Translations under genes and position numbers: made by a program
Shown: piece by piece, positions 8,417 to 16,392 of the stretch
Position numbering within the stretch: the first letter of the stretch is position 1
Layout of the letters: each line of letters starts with the position of its first letter
The notes under the pieces: generated by a model
Told to the model about the DNA's origin: nothing
What the model saw: only the letters and a program-made list of their open reading frames with translations
The model's database searches: none
Assembly (NCBI GenBank): GCA_030597865.1
Contig: JAUVQZ010000005.1
Coordinates: forward strand, 1 to 31,854
Length of the DNA stretch: 31,854 nt
Direction of reading: 5' to 3'
Source of the DNA: Pseudomonadota bacterium
Lineage (GTDB): Bacteria > Desulfobacterota > Desulfobulbia > Desulfobulbales > SURF-16

Positions 8417-9397
8417 TCACGTCCCGTCATAAAGCTTCACCATGGCCGCAGCCTCGGCTGCCAGCTCCCTCGCCAATTCAACAGGCCCTAAGACCTTGGC
8501 ATGACGCCCCCAGGAGAGCAGCCACTTTTTGAGTTCAAAGAGATGGCTCACCGTCAGCTCCAGGACCAGGCTGCCGTCCTCTCCATCGCTCACCTGCTGG
8601 CTGCTATGCCAGGTGCGTTCCCGAATATAGGGGGCCACCTCCCTGCTGAAGCAAATACGAACCTGGGTCTCTTTTTCACTCCAATGGACCCCAAAATGAC
8701 TGGCGCTCATGGTCTGGAAGTCAAAATCAGCAGGAATGGTAAAGCTCTCCTGGCAAGGCAGGGCCTCCTCAATCCGGGCCAGGCTGAAGGTCCTGATATC
8801 CTTGCGAAGATGACAATAGGCGATGACGTACCAGTCACCCTCAAAACGGACGCCATGGTAGGGGTCAATGCGGCGGCGCCTTGATTCTCCAGGGCCTCCG
8901 GCCGTCTGGTAGCGAATCTCCAGGCTGTGCAGGGTACGCAGGCCATCAAACACCGCCTGCCAGATACCGGGCCTGATCATGGTCTGGGAGGCTGAGAAAA
9001 AGGAGAACCGGGAAAAATCAGAGGCGGGCCCCAGGGAGGTCTTGGAGGGCAGGGAGTCCTCTATCTTCTGGAAGACCTGACAGAGGTTATGGTGGATCGG
9101 GGTGCCCTCATACTGGCTGAGCAGCTTCTCGGCCAGATAGATGGCAAAGAGATCGCTCTCCTTGACATCCATGGCCGGCAGTTGGTAGCGCGGCTCGGTA
9201 TAGAAATAGCCGCGCTCTTTGGCCGAATACTCCAGGGGGGCATCGAGGTCATAGCGCAGGTAGTCGAGATCCCGCTGGATGGTCTTGCTGCTCACCTCCC
9301 ACTCGTCTGCAAGGGTGGTGCAGTTGGGAAAGCCACCCTCCTGGATCTTGCGGTCAATAAAGAGCATCCGGGCATGCTGGGGTTTATATTTGGCCAT
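8417..9397 (-). CDS. WYL-domain transcriptional regulator (HTH-WYL-WCX)
   Basis: A 326-residue regulator. Residues about 1-60 form a DeoR-like winged helix-turn-helix (LADEWEVSSKTIQRDLDYLR). The WYL domain follows at about 155-225 (RRRIDPYHGVRFEGDWYVIAY, then FSLARIEEALP), and a WCX extension ends the protein (WGRHAKVLGPVELARELAAE). WYL domains are thought to bind nucleotides or nucleic acid; members such as PafBC, BrxR and CapW control DNA-damage or phage-defence genes. No defence locus is adjacent here, so the target is unknown. The ATG at 9397 has an AGGAGGG site four bases upstream. A 12-base palindrome CCCTCGCGAGGG lies about 85 bases before the start and is a candidate operator. Confidence 0.9.
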   Translation of the reverse strand: MAKYKPQHARMLFIDRKIQEGGFPNCTTLADEWEVSSKTIQRDLDYLRYDLDAPLEYSAKERGYFYTEPRYQLPAMDVKESDLFAIYLAEKLLSQYEGTPIHHNLCQVFQKIEDSLPSKTSLGPASDFSRFSFFSASQTMIRPGIWQAVFDGLRTLHSLEIRYQTAGGPGESRRRRIDPYHGVRFEGDWYVIAYCHLRKDIRTFSLARIEEALPCQESFTIPADFDFQTMSASHFGVHWSEKETQVRICFSREVAPYIRERTWHSSQQVSDGEDGSLVLELTVSHLFELKKWLLSWGRHAKVLGPVELARELAAEAAAMVKLYDGT

Positions 9398-9480
9398 CTT
9401 CCCTCCTGATCAGTGGTCTCATATCTGACCGGAAGGGTAGCCTATTTCGGCCAGGGGGGCGACTTTTTTTAGCCGCAAAA

Positions 9481-9492
9481 CCCTCGCGAGGG
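9481..9492. promoter_or_regulatory. 12-base palindrome upstream of the WYL regulator
   Basis: CCCTCGCGAGGG is a perfect palindrome with no spacer, 84 bases before the WYL regulator start. It could be an operator for autoregulation or chance in GC-rich sequence. No data beyond its symmetry support it. Confidence 0.25.
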
Positions 9493-9678
9493 GAGAGCTG
9501 GTTATGATCCGGCTGGTGGCGGCTGTCAAAGAGGCATGAGGCACACTTTCCCCCTGGGACTGACAATGTCTGCCGGCAAATGACATGTTCGCCGTATCTT
9601 GGGGGTCGTGCTCTCCATGAAAGGGCAGGGAGGAGGTGTGCCCCAAGCCAACTAAGAATATGCCCTGGGGTGTTCATT

Positions 9679-9710
9679 AAAAAAAATGGCGCCCCAGCAG
9701 GGCGCCATTT
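9679..9710 (-). terminator. Rho-independent terminator of the octaheme cytochrome gene
   Basis: AAATGGCGCCC (9684-9694) and GGGCGCCATTT (9700-9710) form a perfect 11-base stem with a five-base loop. On the minus strand the hairpin is followed by a run of eight T (9679-9686). It begins 25 bases after the cytochrome stop codon at 9735. Confidence 0.9.
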
Positions 9711-9734
9711 CAACTGTGCTGCCTATCCTTGCAG

Positions 9735-10784
9735 CTATTGATGAATTTTTCGGGCATTCTTGGCAGCCCACCCACGGTCACGGCCCTTATGGCAGGCGCC
9801 CAGGCAAGAATATTCCACACTGAGCCGGGCGGCGACAAGCTTGCCCTTGGCATCAAACATCTGATAACCGGCAGAGCTGTCGATCTTGAAGATATGGGTG
9901 CGAACATCCCCCACATAGCTATCCTCTTTCACCGCTGATTTGGTTGCCTTGGGCATATGACACTCTATACAGGCAATCCCATTCATCCCATGGAATTTCT
10001 CCTTGCTGTAACGCTTGGCAAGATCCCCATGACAGTCGCTGCAGGACATCTTGATGCTTGCGGCCACTTTGGCGTGGGGATTATGGCAATCCACACAGCT
10101 GAGATCCCCATGGGAGCCACCCAATAACTCGTTGTACTGTTCATGGTGACGAATAAAACCACCCTTGGAAGGAATGGTCTTGGCATCGCCGCGAATATGA
10201 CATTTTCCGCAGGCAGCGGCTGACCGATCAATGGTGGGCTTCATGTCTTGGGGATTGGCAGCATGACGTGAGGAAGGACCATGGCACTCCTCACATTGGA
10301 TACCGTCAAAGGTCCAGGTGCCGATCATGCCGGGCTTGCCATCCTGGTGACCATCGGCTTGATAGTTGGTCATATGGCAGGGCCCACATTTATAGGGCTT
10401 TATTTTACCAGGGTTATAATTACTCCAAGTGCCTGTGGCCAGGTTATACTGGGTGGGCATGGCCTTGCCCTCTTTATCCGTGGTGATGATATAGCCGTCA
10501 TTACCAATAAAGCGCAGTTTTTTGACCTCGCCGCCAATGGTATAGGAGATGTCATCCCAGGTATAGCCTTTGGGCAGAGGAAAACCGGCCGCCTCTGCTA
10601 GGTCTGCTGACCGTAACTTAAAGGGGTGGCCAGAATCGATGAAGATATTGTAAATATCCCCATGACATTGCTTGCACGATTCTGAGCCTACATAACCATT
10701 GGCCTTGCTCTTTTCTGCGGCTGCGACAAATCCAGGCATTGCCAATCCCACCAACACTGCCATCACGACAATAACTCTCTTCAT
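9735..10784 (-). CDS. Periplasmic octaheme c-type cytochrome
   Basis: A 349-residue secreted multiheme cytochrome. The signal peptide is residues 1-23 (basic MKR, hydrophobic VIVVMAVLVGLAMPGF, cleavage near VAAA). Seven CXXCH heme sites lie at residues 37, 133, 164, 192, 230, 248 and 272, and an eighth site has the wider spacing CLGACH (CX3CH) at 327-332. Many extra His residues can serve as axial ligands. The overall form resembles the cytochrome c552/c554-related multiheme family of Desulfobacterota and Geobacter, which move electrons in the periplasm; the partner is unknown. The ATG at 10784 has an AAGGAGG site; a longer reading to 10814 would include that site inside the gene, so I reject it. 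It is monocistronic, with its own terminator. Confidence 0.9.
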   Translation of the reverse strand: MKRVIVVMAVLVGLAMPGFVAAAEKSKANGYVGSESCKQCHGDIYNIFIDSGHPFKLRSADLAEAAGFPLPKGYTWDDISYTIGGEVKKLRFIGNDGYIITTDKEGKAMPTQYNLATGTWSNYNPGKIKPYKCGPCHMTNYQADGHQDGKPGMIGTWTFDGIQCEECHGPSSRHAANPQDMKPTIDRSAAACGKCHIRGDAKTIPSKGGFIRHHEQYNELLGGSHGDLSCVDCHNPHAKVAASIKMSCSDCHGDLAKRYSKEKFHGMNGIACIECHMPKATKSAVKEDSYVGDVRTHIFKIDSSAGYQMFDAKGKLVAARLSVEYSCLGACHKGRDRGWAAKNARKIHQ

Positions 10785-10946
10785 GGTGCCTCCTTGCGTT
10801 GATTTTTTTTCCAATCAAAACAACCTGTCCGCCAAAAAAGTGTATCACATTGGCAAATCAGCCATGAAATAATTTCCCGATCACAGAATCACCGGGTCAG
10901 GTCTCGCATACAGCCTGTTCTGCCAGGCAACGCAACACCCACCGGC

Positions 10947-10980
10947 TAAGGCTGCCCGCCTGAAGGCGGGGGCAGCCTTA
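10947..10980. terminator. GC-rich hairpin downstream of the diguanylate cyclase gene
   Basis: TAAGGCTGCC and GGCAGCCTTA form a 10-base outer stem, extended by CGCC/GGCG around a TGAA loop, with a two-G bulge on one arm. It lies 34 bases after the minus-strand stop at 11014. No clear T run follows it on that strand, so termination may be weak or the hairpin may have another role. Confidence 0.5.
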
Positions 10981-11013
10981 TTTGAGACCGAGTGAGGGAG
11001 GGCGGTCCCTCCC

Positions 11014-12309
11014 TCAACCAATTTTTACGCAGTTGCGGCCCGCCTTCTTGGCCTTGTAGAGAATGGCGTCTGCCGACTTGATCACCTTTTCCGGGGTATC
11101 AAGCCTCTTGGAGCTGGTGGCAACACCAATGCTGATCGTGACGCTCACCGTCTTCTTGTCATCCCTGTTCTTGCCCCTGTTTTTCGCGCTCTTTTTTCTC
11201 CTGGTCTTGGAGCGCACCACAAAGCCGCTGGCCTCGATATCCCTACGGATCTGCTCCAGATAGGGCTGGGCCTCCTCAGCGGTCTTGCCGGCAAAGACAG
11301 CGGTGAACTCCTCACCGCCGTAGCGAAATGTCTTGGCATTGCCGCGGATCTTGCTGAACACCGTGGCCACCATCTTCAAGACGTCATCACCGGTCTTATG
11401 GCCATAGGTGTCGTTGAACTTCTTGAAATGGTCGATGTCGAGCATGGCAATGGCGTAGGTCTTGCCGAGGTTCAGCATCAACTCATTGAGGCTGCGGCGC
11501 CCCTTCAGGCCGGTGAGATCATCAAGATAGGCCATGGAAAAGGAGGCCTCAATGGTGGTTATCAGCATGATGATCCCGGCCGTGGAAAAACAGATCATCA
11601 GGCCGCTGCCACTCTTGTCGGCCAGCAGACTAAGGAGCAGGGCCACCAGGGTTCCCATATAGCCGGCCAGGGCAATATCGAGATTTCGGCAGAAACGATA
11701 GATGAGCAGGACAAGGGGCAGGAGATAGGCCACGATGATGGGGGTGGAAATGGCCTGCAGATCAAAGAGGGCCCTGCTTTCCAGAAGGAGCAGGATCTTT
11801 TGCGAAAACATGGTGTGACTGGCGGCAAATTCCGGCAGGCCCTGACTGAGCCAGAGCCAGGGTGCGAATGACTGATAGTGGAGCGGCGCGCTGATGAGCA
11901 GGACAAGACAGACCTGGACCAAGATAAGAGCGGCCCAGATGGCGCCAAAGGGGGTAAAGATGCGGCGTTTGGCGTTATAGGAGGAAAAAAGCAGATTAAG
12001 GGGCAACAAAAAGGAGGCGGCCACAACCACCGGGGTGCCCTGCAGGTCGCCAGGAAAAAGGGCAAAGACAAAATAACAGCCCCCCAGGACCAGGGAGGAA
12101 AAGATCAGCCCGGCGTTATTATAGCGCCAGCCCATGACAATCAGTACGGAAAAGAGGAGATAGGGCAAGGCCGGCAGGATGGTCAGAAGGGCGTGGAGCT
12201 CCTCTTCCTTACTCATATAGCTGGCCAGCCCGGCCCACTGCCAGATCAAGACCACGGAAAGGATGAGAAGAACAACAGGTATGGCAAGCTGATAGGAGAT
12301 GCGCTTCAT
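11014..12309 (-). CDS. Membrane diguanylate cyclase (GGDEF)
   Basis: A 431-residue inner membrane protein. Residues about 8-260 are mostly hydrophobic, with roughly seven or eight predicted membrane helices and no known sensor domain. Residues about 265-430 are a GGDEF domain: DDLTGLKGRRSLNELM, LDIDHFKKFNDTYGHKTGDD and RYGGEEF (near 331-335), with all catalytic residues present, so it should make c-di-GMP from GTP. The RxxD inhibitory site normally five residues before GGEEF is absent (the sequence reads KIRGNAKTFRYGGEEF). A basic insert (SKTRRKKSAKNRGKNRDDKK) precedes VTISIGVA. The gene stands alone between a pseudogene and the cytochrome gene. Confidence 0.9.
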   Translation of the reverse strand: MKRISYQLAIPVVLLILSVVLIWQWAGLASYMSKEEELHALLTILPALPYLLFSVLIVMGWRYNNAGLIFSSLVLGGCYFVFALFPGDLQGTPVVVAASFLLPLNLLFSSYNAKRRIFTPFGAIWAALILVQVCLVLLISAPLHYQSFAPWLWLSQGLPEFAASHTMFSQKILLLLESRALFDLQAISTPIIVAYLLPLVLLIYRFCRNLDIALAGYMGTLVALLLSLLADKSGSGLMICFSTAGIIMLITTIEASFSMAYLDDLTGLKGRRSLNELMLNLGKTYAIAMLDIDHFKKFNDTYGHKTGDDVLKMVATVFSKIRGNAKTFRYGGEEFTAVFAGKTAEEAQPYLEQIRRDIEASGFVVRSKTRRKKSAKNRGKNRDDKKTVSVTISIGVATSSKRLDTPEKVIKSADAILYKAKKAGRNCVKIG

Positions 12310-12456
12310 AAACTATGGCGGAGCGAGATTGACAGAATATCTTGGCGGCTTTTCCTGGGCACCATACCATAGATTGAGCTGAAAGGGGTAAATTCAAAGA
12401 GTCTTTTCAGGCCCTCCTGTCTTACCCGTGCCTCCCTCCCCAAAACGGAGCTTCCC

Positions 12457-12969
12457 CTAACCTTGCGCCATCTTTTTCAGCTTTTTCACACCACTTAGAA
12501 TCTTATTCCTGTTTCTTGAGGACTTCAGCCATGTGGGCAGCCTGCTGGTGATTGACACGTTGGCATAGCCGTACTCGTCCCTTGGAGATTGTCGAAGTTC
12601 GGCCGCCACAAAGTTTTCCAGCAACTCCAGGTGGCGCCTATTAAATGCCCATAATGGCTTAACCAAAGCGGTTCACCAAAGAAACTGTCAGTAGGGTTGT
12701 CGGCATGCCAACAGAAGGTACGCTGGCTGGTCTCCAATGTTTTTTGAGTAGCCGCAATGAATACACGAGAGTTTAACAGCGTAGCCAACCTCCGGCTGTA
12801 CCTGCAACAAAAACACCTTTGCCATCTTGGCGCAGCCGGGACAGACGACCAAAGTCTGATCATCGGCAGTGGGAATGCTGATCGAAGAAGCACTCATCCG
12901 CTGGCCAGTATATCTTTTTTTCTGCGTCAGCAATTGCTCTACCCTTAGTGGGGCCTTGTTAATTGCCAT
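12457..12969 (-). pseudogene. Degraded zinc-ribbon protein gene
   Basis: Pieces of one small protein are spread over two frames. The N-terminal part (12969 to about 12740) encodes a zinc-ribbon pair (VVCPGCAKM and LSCIHCGYS, four Cys). The middle (about 12735-12660) makes sense only in the next frame (CWHADNPTDSFFGEPLWLSH). The C-terminal part returns to the first frame at about 12666-12457 (PLWAFNRRHLELLENFVAAE, then SRLPTWLKSSRNRNKILSGV). In frame, stop codons occur at 12688-12690 and 12673-12675. The two PLW repeats sit too close together, which suggests a small deletion as well as the shift. I recall intact bacterial proteins of this pattern with the C-terminal LPxWxKxAKNR segment; their function is unknown. 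A sequencing error could mimic one shift but hardly the whole pattern. Confidence 0.65.
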
Positions 12970-13113
12970 GACGGCAGGGGCCCTTTATAATGATGACGAC
13001 CGTTTCTTGTTTGCAGGGTTGACCTACTGTGCACGTTACCTTCCGTAATATTCCAAACAGATGACCAGCACCTAAACAACCTGCGGGGCTCCTACTTTCC
13101 AGCACGATCCTGC

Positions 13114-14247
13114 TCAAAGCCTTGGGCCTGAAGCCCTGGCCTGCTGGAGCTCGCCGGCAGACATGACCTTCTCCAGGGAGAGCAAGGCGCTCTTTACCGA
13201 AGTGTAGGTAGGGGTGGCGCCACCGGTAAAGGCGGTAAACATCAGGTCTTCACCCTCACTCACAGGCGCCTTCATCTTGGCCAGATAGATCTGGGCGCTG
13301 GCGTTATCACCGGCTGCCCATTTTTCAAAAACAGGCCGCACCATTCCATAGCTTGCCTGGGGCACCAGCTTTTTCATGAGCATTGTGCCCAGATCTGCCA
13401 TGGCCTGCCCATTATTATTCAACGCAGCTTTGGCCAGCCACGGCAGCACCTTTTCCAGATCCTTGCTGCCGCCGAAACCGCCAAGGTGAAAGACTGCCAT
13501 AATGTATTGGGCGTCGGGAAGGCCGCTATTGGCAGCAGCAAGCATCCATTTGAGCCCCTCTTCCTTGTTGGCAGGATCACCAAGCAGATAGGCCATGCCA
13601 ACCTTGGCTTGGGCATCAACAATACCCTGCTCGGCAGCCGGCTTAAACCAGGCAATTGCCTGGCTGTCATCCTGGGGGACACCCTTTCCCTGCTCATACA
13701 TCAATCCGAGATAATATTGTCCATGGACGTTATTGGCAGCAGCAGCCATGCGCAGCCATTTCTCGGCCAGGCCATAGTCGGTGCCGCCAAGGCCGGCATA
13801 GTACATATAGCCGAGGTTGGCCGCCCCCAGGACATCACCCTGGCCAGCGGCCAGGGATAAAAGTTTTTTGGCCTTCTGATAATCCTGGCGCACTCCACGG
13901 CCATCTCGATAGAGCACTCCAAGGTTGCGCTGGGCAGCCGGGTATTTTTTGTCTGCCGCCCTTTGGTGCCATTTAACAGCCTCCTGCAAATTCTGACTGA
14001 CGCCTTGGCCATGCTCATAGAGAATACCAAGATTAAAGGCTGCCACCGCGTTACCCAGGTCAGTGGCCTGTAGCCAGTACCCATGGGCCTCTTGATATTT
14101 TTTCTCCCTGTAATACCCATTGCCCTTGGCGGTGAGTTCCTCCGCCTCATCACCAGCCATAGCCGGCAGGCAGAAGAAGAGAGCAATAAGGGAGACAAAA
14201 ATAAAACAAACGAGCAAAGGCCTAAAAAAAAAGCTGAGGTATTTCAT
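13114..14247 (-). CDS. Secreted Sel1-repeat (TPR-like) protein
   Basis: A 377-residue exported protein. The N-terminus MKYLSFFFRPLLVCFIFVSL with the following hydrophobic run and AMAGDEA is a signal peptide, cleaved near residue 31. About seven Sel1-like repeats follow, with the pattern A.xxLGxxYexGxGVxqdxxxAxxWxxxAA (for example LGILYEHGQGVSQNLQEAVK and LGLMYEQGKGVPQDDSQAIA). Such solenoids usually scaffold protein contacts in the envelope. The last 70 residues have no recognisable repeat. The ATG at 14247 has GAGGG just upstream; a longer reading to 14289 would be inconsistent with a signal peptide. The specific role is unknown. Confidence 0.88.
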   Translation of the reverse strand: MKYLSFFFRPLLVCFIFVSLIALFFCLPAMAGDEAEELTAKGNGYYREKKYQEAHGYWLQATDLGNAVAAFNLGILYEHGQGVSQNLQEAVKWHQRAADKKYPAAQRNLGVLYRDGRGVRQDYQKAKKLLSLAAGQGDVLGAANLGYMYYAGLGGTDYGLAEKWLRMAAAANNVHGQYYLGLMYEQGKGVPQDDSQAIAWFKPAAEQGIVDAQAKVGMAYLLGDPANKEEGLKWMLAAANSGLPDAQYIMAVFHLGGFGGSKDLEKVLPWLAKAALNNNGQAMADLGTMLMKKLVPQASYGMVRPVFEKWAAGDNASAQIYLAKMKAPVSEGEDLMFTAFTGGATPTYTSVKSALLSLEKVMSAGELQQARASGPRL

Positions 14248-14321
14248 AATTCCCTCATGGATTGGTGGAAAATTGGCGCAACGGGGCATCTCGCGGCTTC
14301 TGGACCCGGACGTACCAAGGT

Positions 14322-14486
14322 CTAAAACCGACCATAGGGCACCTTGCAGGTTCTGACATCGATACGGGTCATGTGTCTGTCGAGATTGTCATGAATCTGC
14401 ATTACGGACTCCCTGATCATTTTTGACAGCTTGATCGGCAACATCTCCAACCAGTGCAGGGAAGCTTCATCTGGCTGGTTGTGGCC
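14322..14486 (-). pseudogene. Out-of-frame C-terminal part of the preceding membrane protein gene
   Basis: Directly overlapping the end of the 144-residue membrane ORF, the next minus-strand frame is open for about 54 codons up to a TAG at 14322. It reads like genuine protein: QPDEASLHWLEMLPIKLSKM, then IRESVMQIHDNLDRHMTRID, then VRTCKVPYGRF. The membrane ORF instead ends in a Cys-rich, unlikely tail (LPCTGWRCCRSSCQK). The simplest reading is one gene with a single-base frameshift near 14484-14500, giving an intact product of about 180 residues. Alternatively it could be a tiny separate gene, but it has no ribosome binding site. Confidence 0.55.
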
Positions 14487-14851
14487 GTCATGGCTACAAA
14501 GACCGCCAACACCAGCACGATGGAAAGCGCCCCGGGTATTGTGTACAGAAAGATAAAAAAATAACCCTGTAGGGCCATGAAAAAGATGGCCAGGGCACCG
14601 GCCGGCAAGGCCAGGCGCAGGGCCTTTTTCAGAGGGAACAAGCCCAACAGCAAGGCAGACGGCAGGGCAGCCAACACGTAGCTGATAAAAATCAGAGCCA
14701 CATCTTGAGGCACCCCCGGCCTCAGCTTATCGTACAACCCCGAGGTCAGGACAAACCATTTGGCCAAGAGATAGCTACAGCTAAAAAAGAGAAAGGCGCA
14801 GCCGACTATGATCAATAAATTAAGGATGATGTAGTGGGGGTTTCTCATCAT
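14417..14851 (-). CDS. Hypothetical membrane protein, probably frameshifted near its end
   Basis: A 144-residue reading with four clear membrane helices: IILNLLIIVGCAFLFFSCSY, ALIFISYVLAALPSALLLGL, LALPAGALAIFFMALQGYFF and TIPGALSIVLVLAVFVAM. I do not recognise the family. The last 20 residues (after FVAMTA) have a composition unlike the rest, and a better continuation exists in the next frame down to 14322, so the gene as read is likely broken or mis-sequenced. The start is one of two adjacent ATG codons (14851 or 14848). It lies about 95 bases after another small membrane protein gene and before the Sel1 gene. Confidence 0.6.
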   Translation of the reverse strand: MMRNPHYIILNLLIIVGCAFLFFSCSYLLAKWFVLTSGLYDKLRPGVPQDVALIFISYVLAALPSALLLGLFPLKKALRLALPAGALAIFFMALQGYFFIFLYTIPGALSIVLVLAVFVAMTATTSQMKLPCTGWRCCRSSCQK

Positions 14852-14903
14852 TATTTCCCTCTGAATAATTTTTCAAACTTGACCGAACCATCAAATGGAG
14901 CGG

Positions 14904-14932
14904 CGTATAACCTCGGGTGTCGTGCTGGTCAA
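14904..14932 (-). promoter_or_regulatory. Probable promoter of the 144-residue membrane protein gene
   Basis: On the minus strand TTGACC (14927-14932) and TATACG (14904-14909) are separated by exactly 17 bases, in the short gap before the ATG at 14851. Inferred by eye. Confidence 0.4.
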
Positions 14933-14947
14933 TCCTGACAGGCTCCC

Positions 14948-15307
14948 CTAATGAACGAAGCGAAAATAGAGATATACAGCCCCAAAGAAAAGGGCGGGGA
15001 TGAGCAGGTGATAGAGGAGATTATTGAGAATCCAAAAGCTCCGCTTCATCCCAGGATAGGTCTCTTTCGTTTTTTCATACTGACCGGTGGACAATGCCCT
15101 CCAGAGTAGAAAGCCGGCAAGGAGCACCACAAGGGCCAGGGCCCCGATCTTGGTAATCACCGGGCCCAGAAAGGAGATGGCAACTCCTATGAGGATGATG
15201 CCAACGGAGCTGAAGGATGGCAGGCTTATTGGTTCAGGGTTTTCCTGATCGTTCTCTTCAGAGATTATCTCCCCTGTTTTTTCTTCACACGGCATAGAAC
15301 CTATCAT
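14948..15307 (-). CDS. Small hypothetical membrane protein
   Basis: A 119-residue reading with an acidic N-terminus (EEKTGEIISEENDQENPEPI) and three membrane helices: VGIILIGVAISFLGPVI, IGALALVVLLAGFLLWRAL and LLYHLLIPALFFGAVYLYF. The family is not recognised; it resembles many short uncharacterised membrane proteins. The start may be 15307 or the Met at 15295. The second overlaps the TGA (15285-15287) that would end the interrupted upstream ORF, hinting that the two were once translationally coupled. Confidence 0.6.
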   Translation of the reverse strand: MIGSMPCEEKTGEIISEENDQENPEPISLPSFSSVGIILIGVAISFLGPVITKIGALALVVLLAGFLLWRALSTGQYEKTKETYPGMKRSFWILNNLLYHLLIPALFFGAVYLYFRFVH

Positions 15308-15698
15308 GCCATTGCTGCTTTAATGTACTCAGTATTCCCTCCACAGTGGGCCAGCAGGAAGCCATGACCATAAAGCCTCCCTCTTTCCCTTGAAGAACAA
15401 CCTGCTCCTTGTCGTATTGGATCTATTCATAGATCATAAGGTCTGCCTGGCCGCCTGGCCGCCCCACTGCATCGATAACAAAATAGCGCCATTGTTGATC
15501 AAGGTAGAACTCCTGCCGGGGTAAAAGCGCCAGACAGGCCCAAGCTGACTCGCTCAGCGCCAGGGGCTGAGGCATAGCCCAAACCAGAAGGGGAGAACCA
15601 TCAGCAACAGCGCACGGGAGGGAGGGGGTGGAAAATTGGGGAAACGTCGGTGGGGCAGAGTGGCGGGAGACTGAAATTATAGCAGCGGAGAACATCAT
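15285..15698 (-). pseudogene. Small ORF interrupted by an in-frame amber codon
   Basis: A 91-residue frame (15698-15423) ends in DQQWRYFVIDAVGRPGGQAD, LMIYE and then TAG. The same frame continues after the TAG for about 44 codons with protein-like sequence (IQYDKEQVVLQGKEGGFMVM, ASCWPTVEGILSTLKQQWHD, RFYAV) up to a TGA at 15285, overlapping the start of the next gene. The N-terminal third (rich in Ser and Pro) does not look coded and is probably out of frame: a neighbouring frame reads ALLLMVLPFWFGLCLSPW, like a signal peptide. It is most likely a decayed gene of unknown family. TAG ends several other genes here (the DmeF, cytochrome, hydA and kamA genes), so amber readthrough is not favoured. 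Confidence 0.4.
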
Positions 15699-15927
15699 TC
15701 TTCACAGGGCAGGGGTTAGGTGTTGAACCAGCAATGGCTTACGCCTGAAAATTCCATCTTGCCCCTAACACTTCATATCTAAAGTGTGGCAATATGTCAA
15801 TGCGGCGGAGCGTGGCTGCCCAAAGCAGCATCTCTGCCAGGAGTTCTGGTTCGGCGTCATTTTTTTATGGCACAGACGTCCCACATCGTCCCTTGCATCC
15901 CCTGAGACGACTCCAGCAAAAAACATC

Positions 15928-16362
15928 TCACATTCCTGGGTTACATTGCTTTAGCTGTTTACGGAGTTCAGCGACCTCAGTACGCAGGTCATAGAGTTCC
16001 AGGCATTGGCGGATGGTGGCCTTCATGTCTTCGCGATGCCAGGGTTTTGTCAGATATCTGTCCAGACCGCGCTCATTAACGATGCGAAGGATGAGCTTGA
16101 CATCCGTATGGCCGGAGAGGACAACACGGACAATATCAGCATTGATATCTCTAACCTTATCAAGCAGCTCAAAGCCATCCATTTTAGGCATTTTGATATC
16201 TGAGATAATGACCTTAATTTCGTTTGCGGCCACTATAGCCAAGGCATCCTCGCCGTTTAATGCCGAAAAAACTATGTAGGGCTCATCAGAGAAATCCTGC
16301 TCCAGGCACCTGAGGATAACCTTATTATCATCAACGATGAGTATCTGTTCTTTTTCCATCAT
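15928..16362 (-). CDS. Stand-alone receiver-domain response regulator
   Basis: A 144-residue single REC domain. The acidic pair is D11-D12 (ILIVDDNKV), the phosphoacceptor is D55 (VIISDIKMPKMDG), the switch Ser is S83 (VVLSGHTD) and the conserved Lys is K106 in LTKPW. The C-terminus (ECLELYDLRTEV-like helix, then AELRKQLKQCN) is a short coiled coil with no output domain. The KPW form is common among receivers related to HD-GYP or hybrid-kinase systems. It starts 30 bases after the hydrogenase large subunit gene and is probably cotranscribed. It may act in signalling linked to hydrogenase expression, but no kinase is nearby. Two adjacent ATGs are possible starts. Confidence 0.92.
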   Translation of the reverse strand: MMEKEQILIVDDNKVILRCLEQDFSDEPYIVFSALNGEDALAIVAANEIKVIISDIKMPKMDGFELLDKVRDINADIVRVVLSGHTDVKLILRIVNERGLDRYLTKPWHREDMKATIRQCLELYDLRTEVAELRKQLKQCNPGM

Positions 16363-16392
16363 CTATCCCATCTCCCCTATTCTTCGCCAAGA

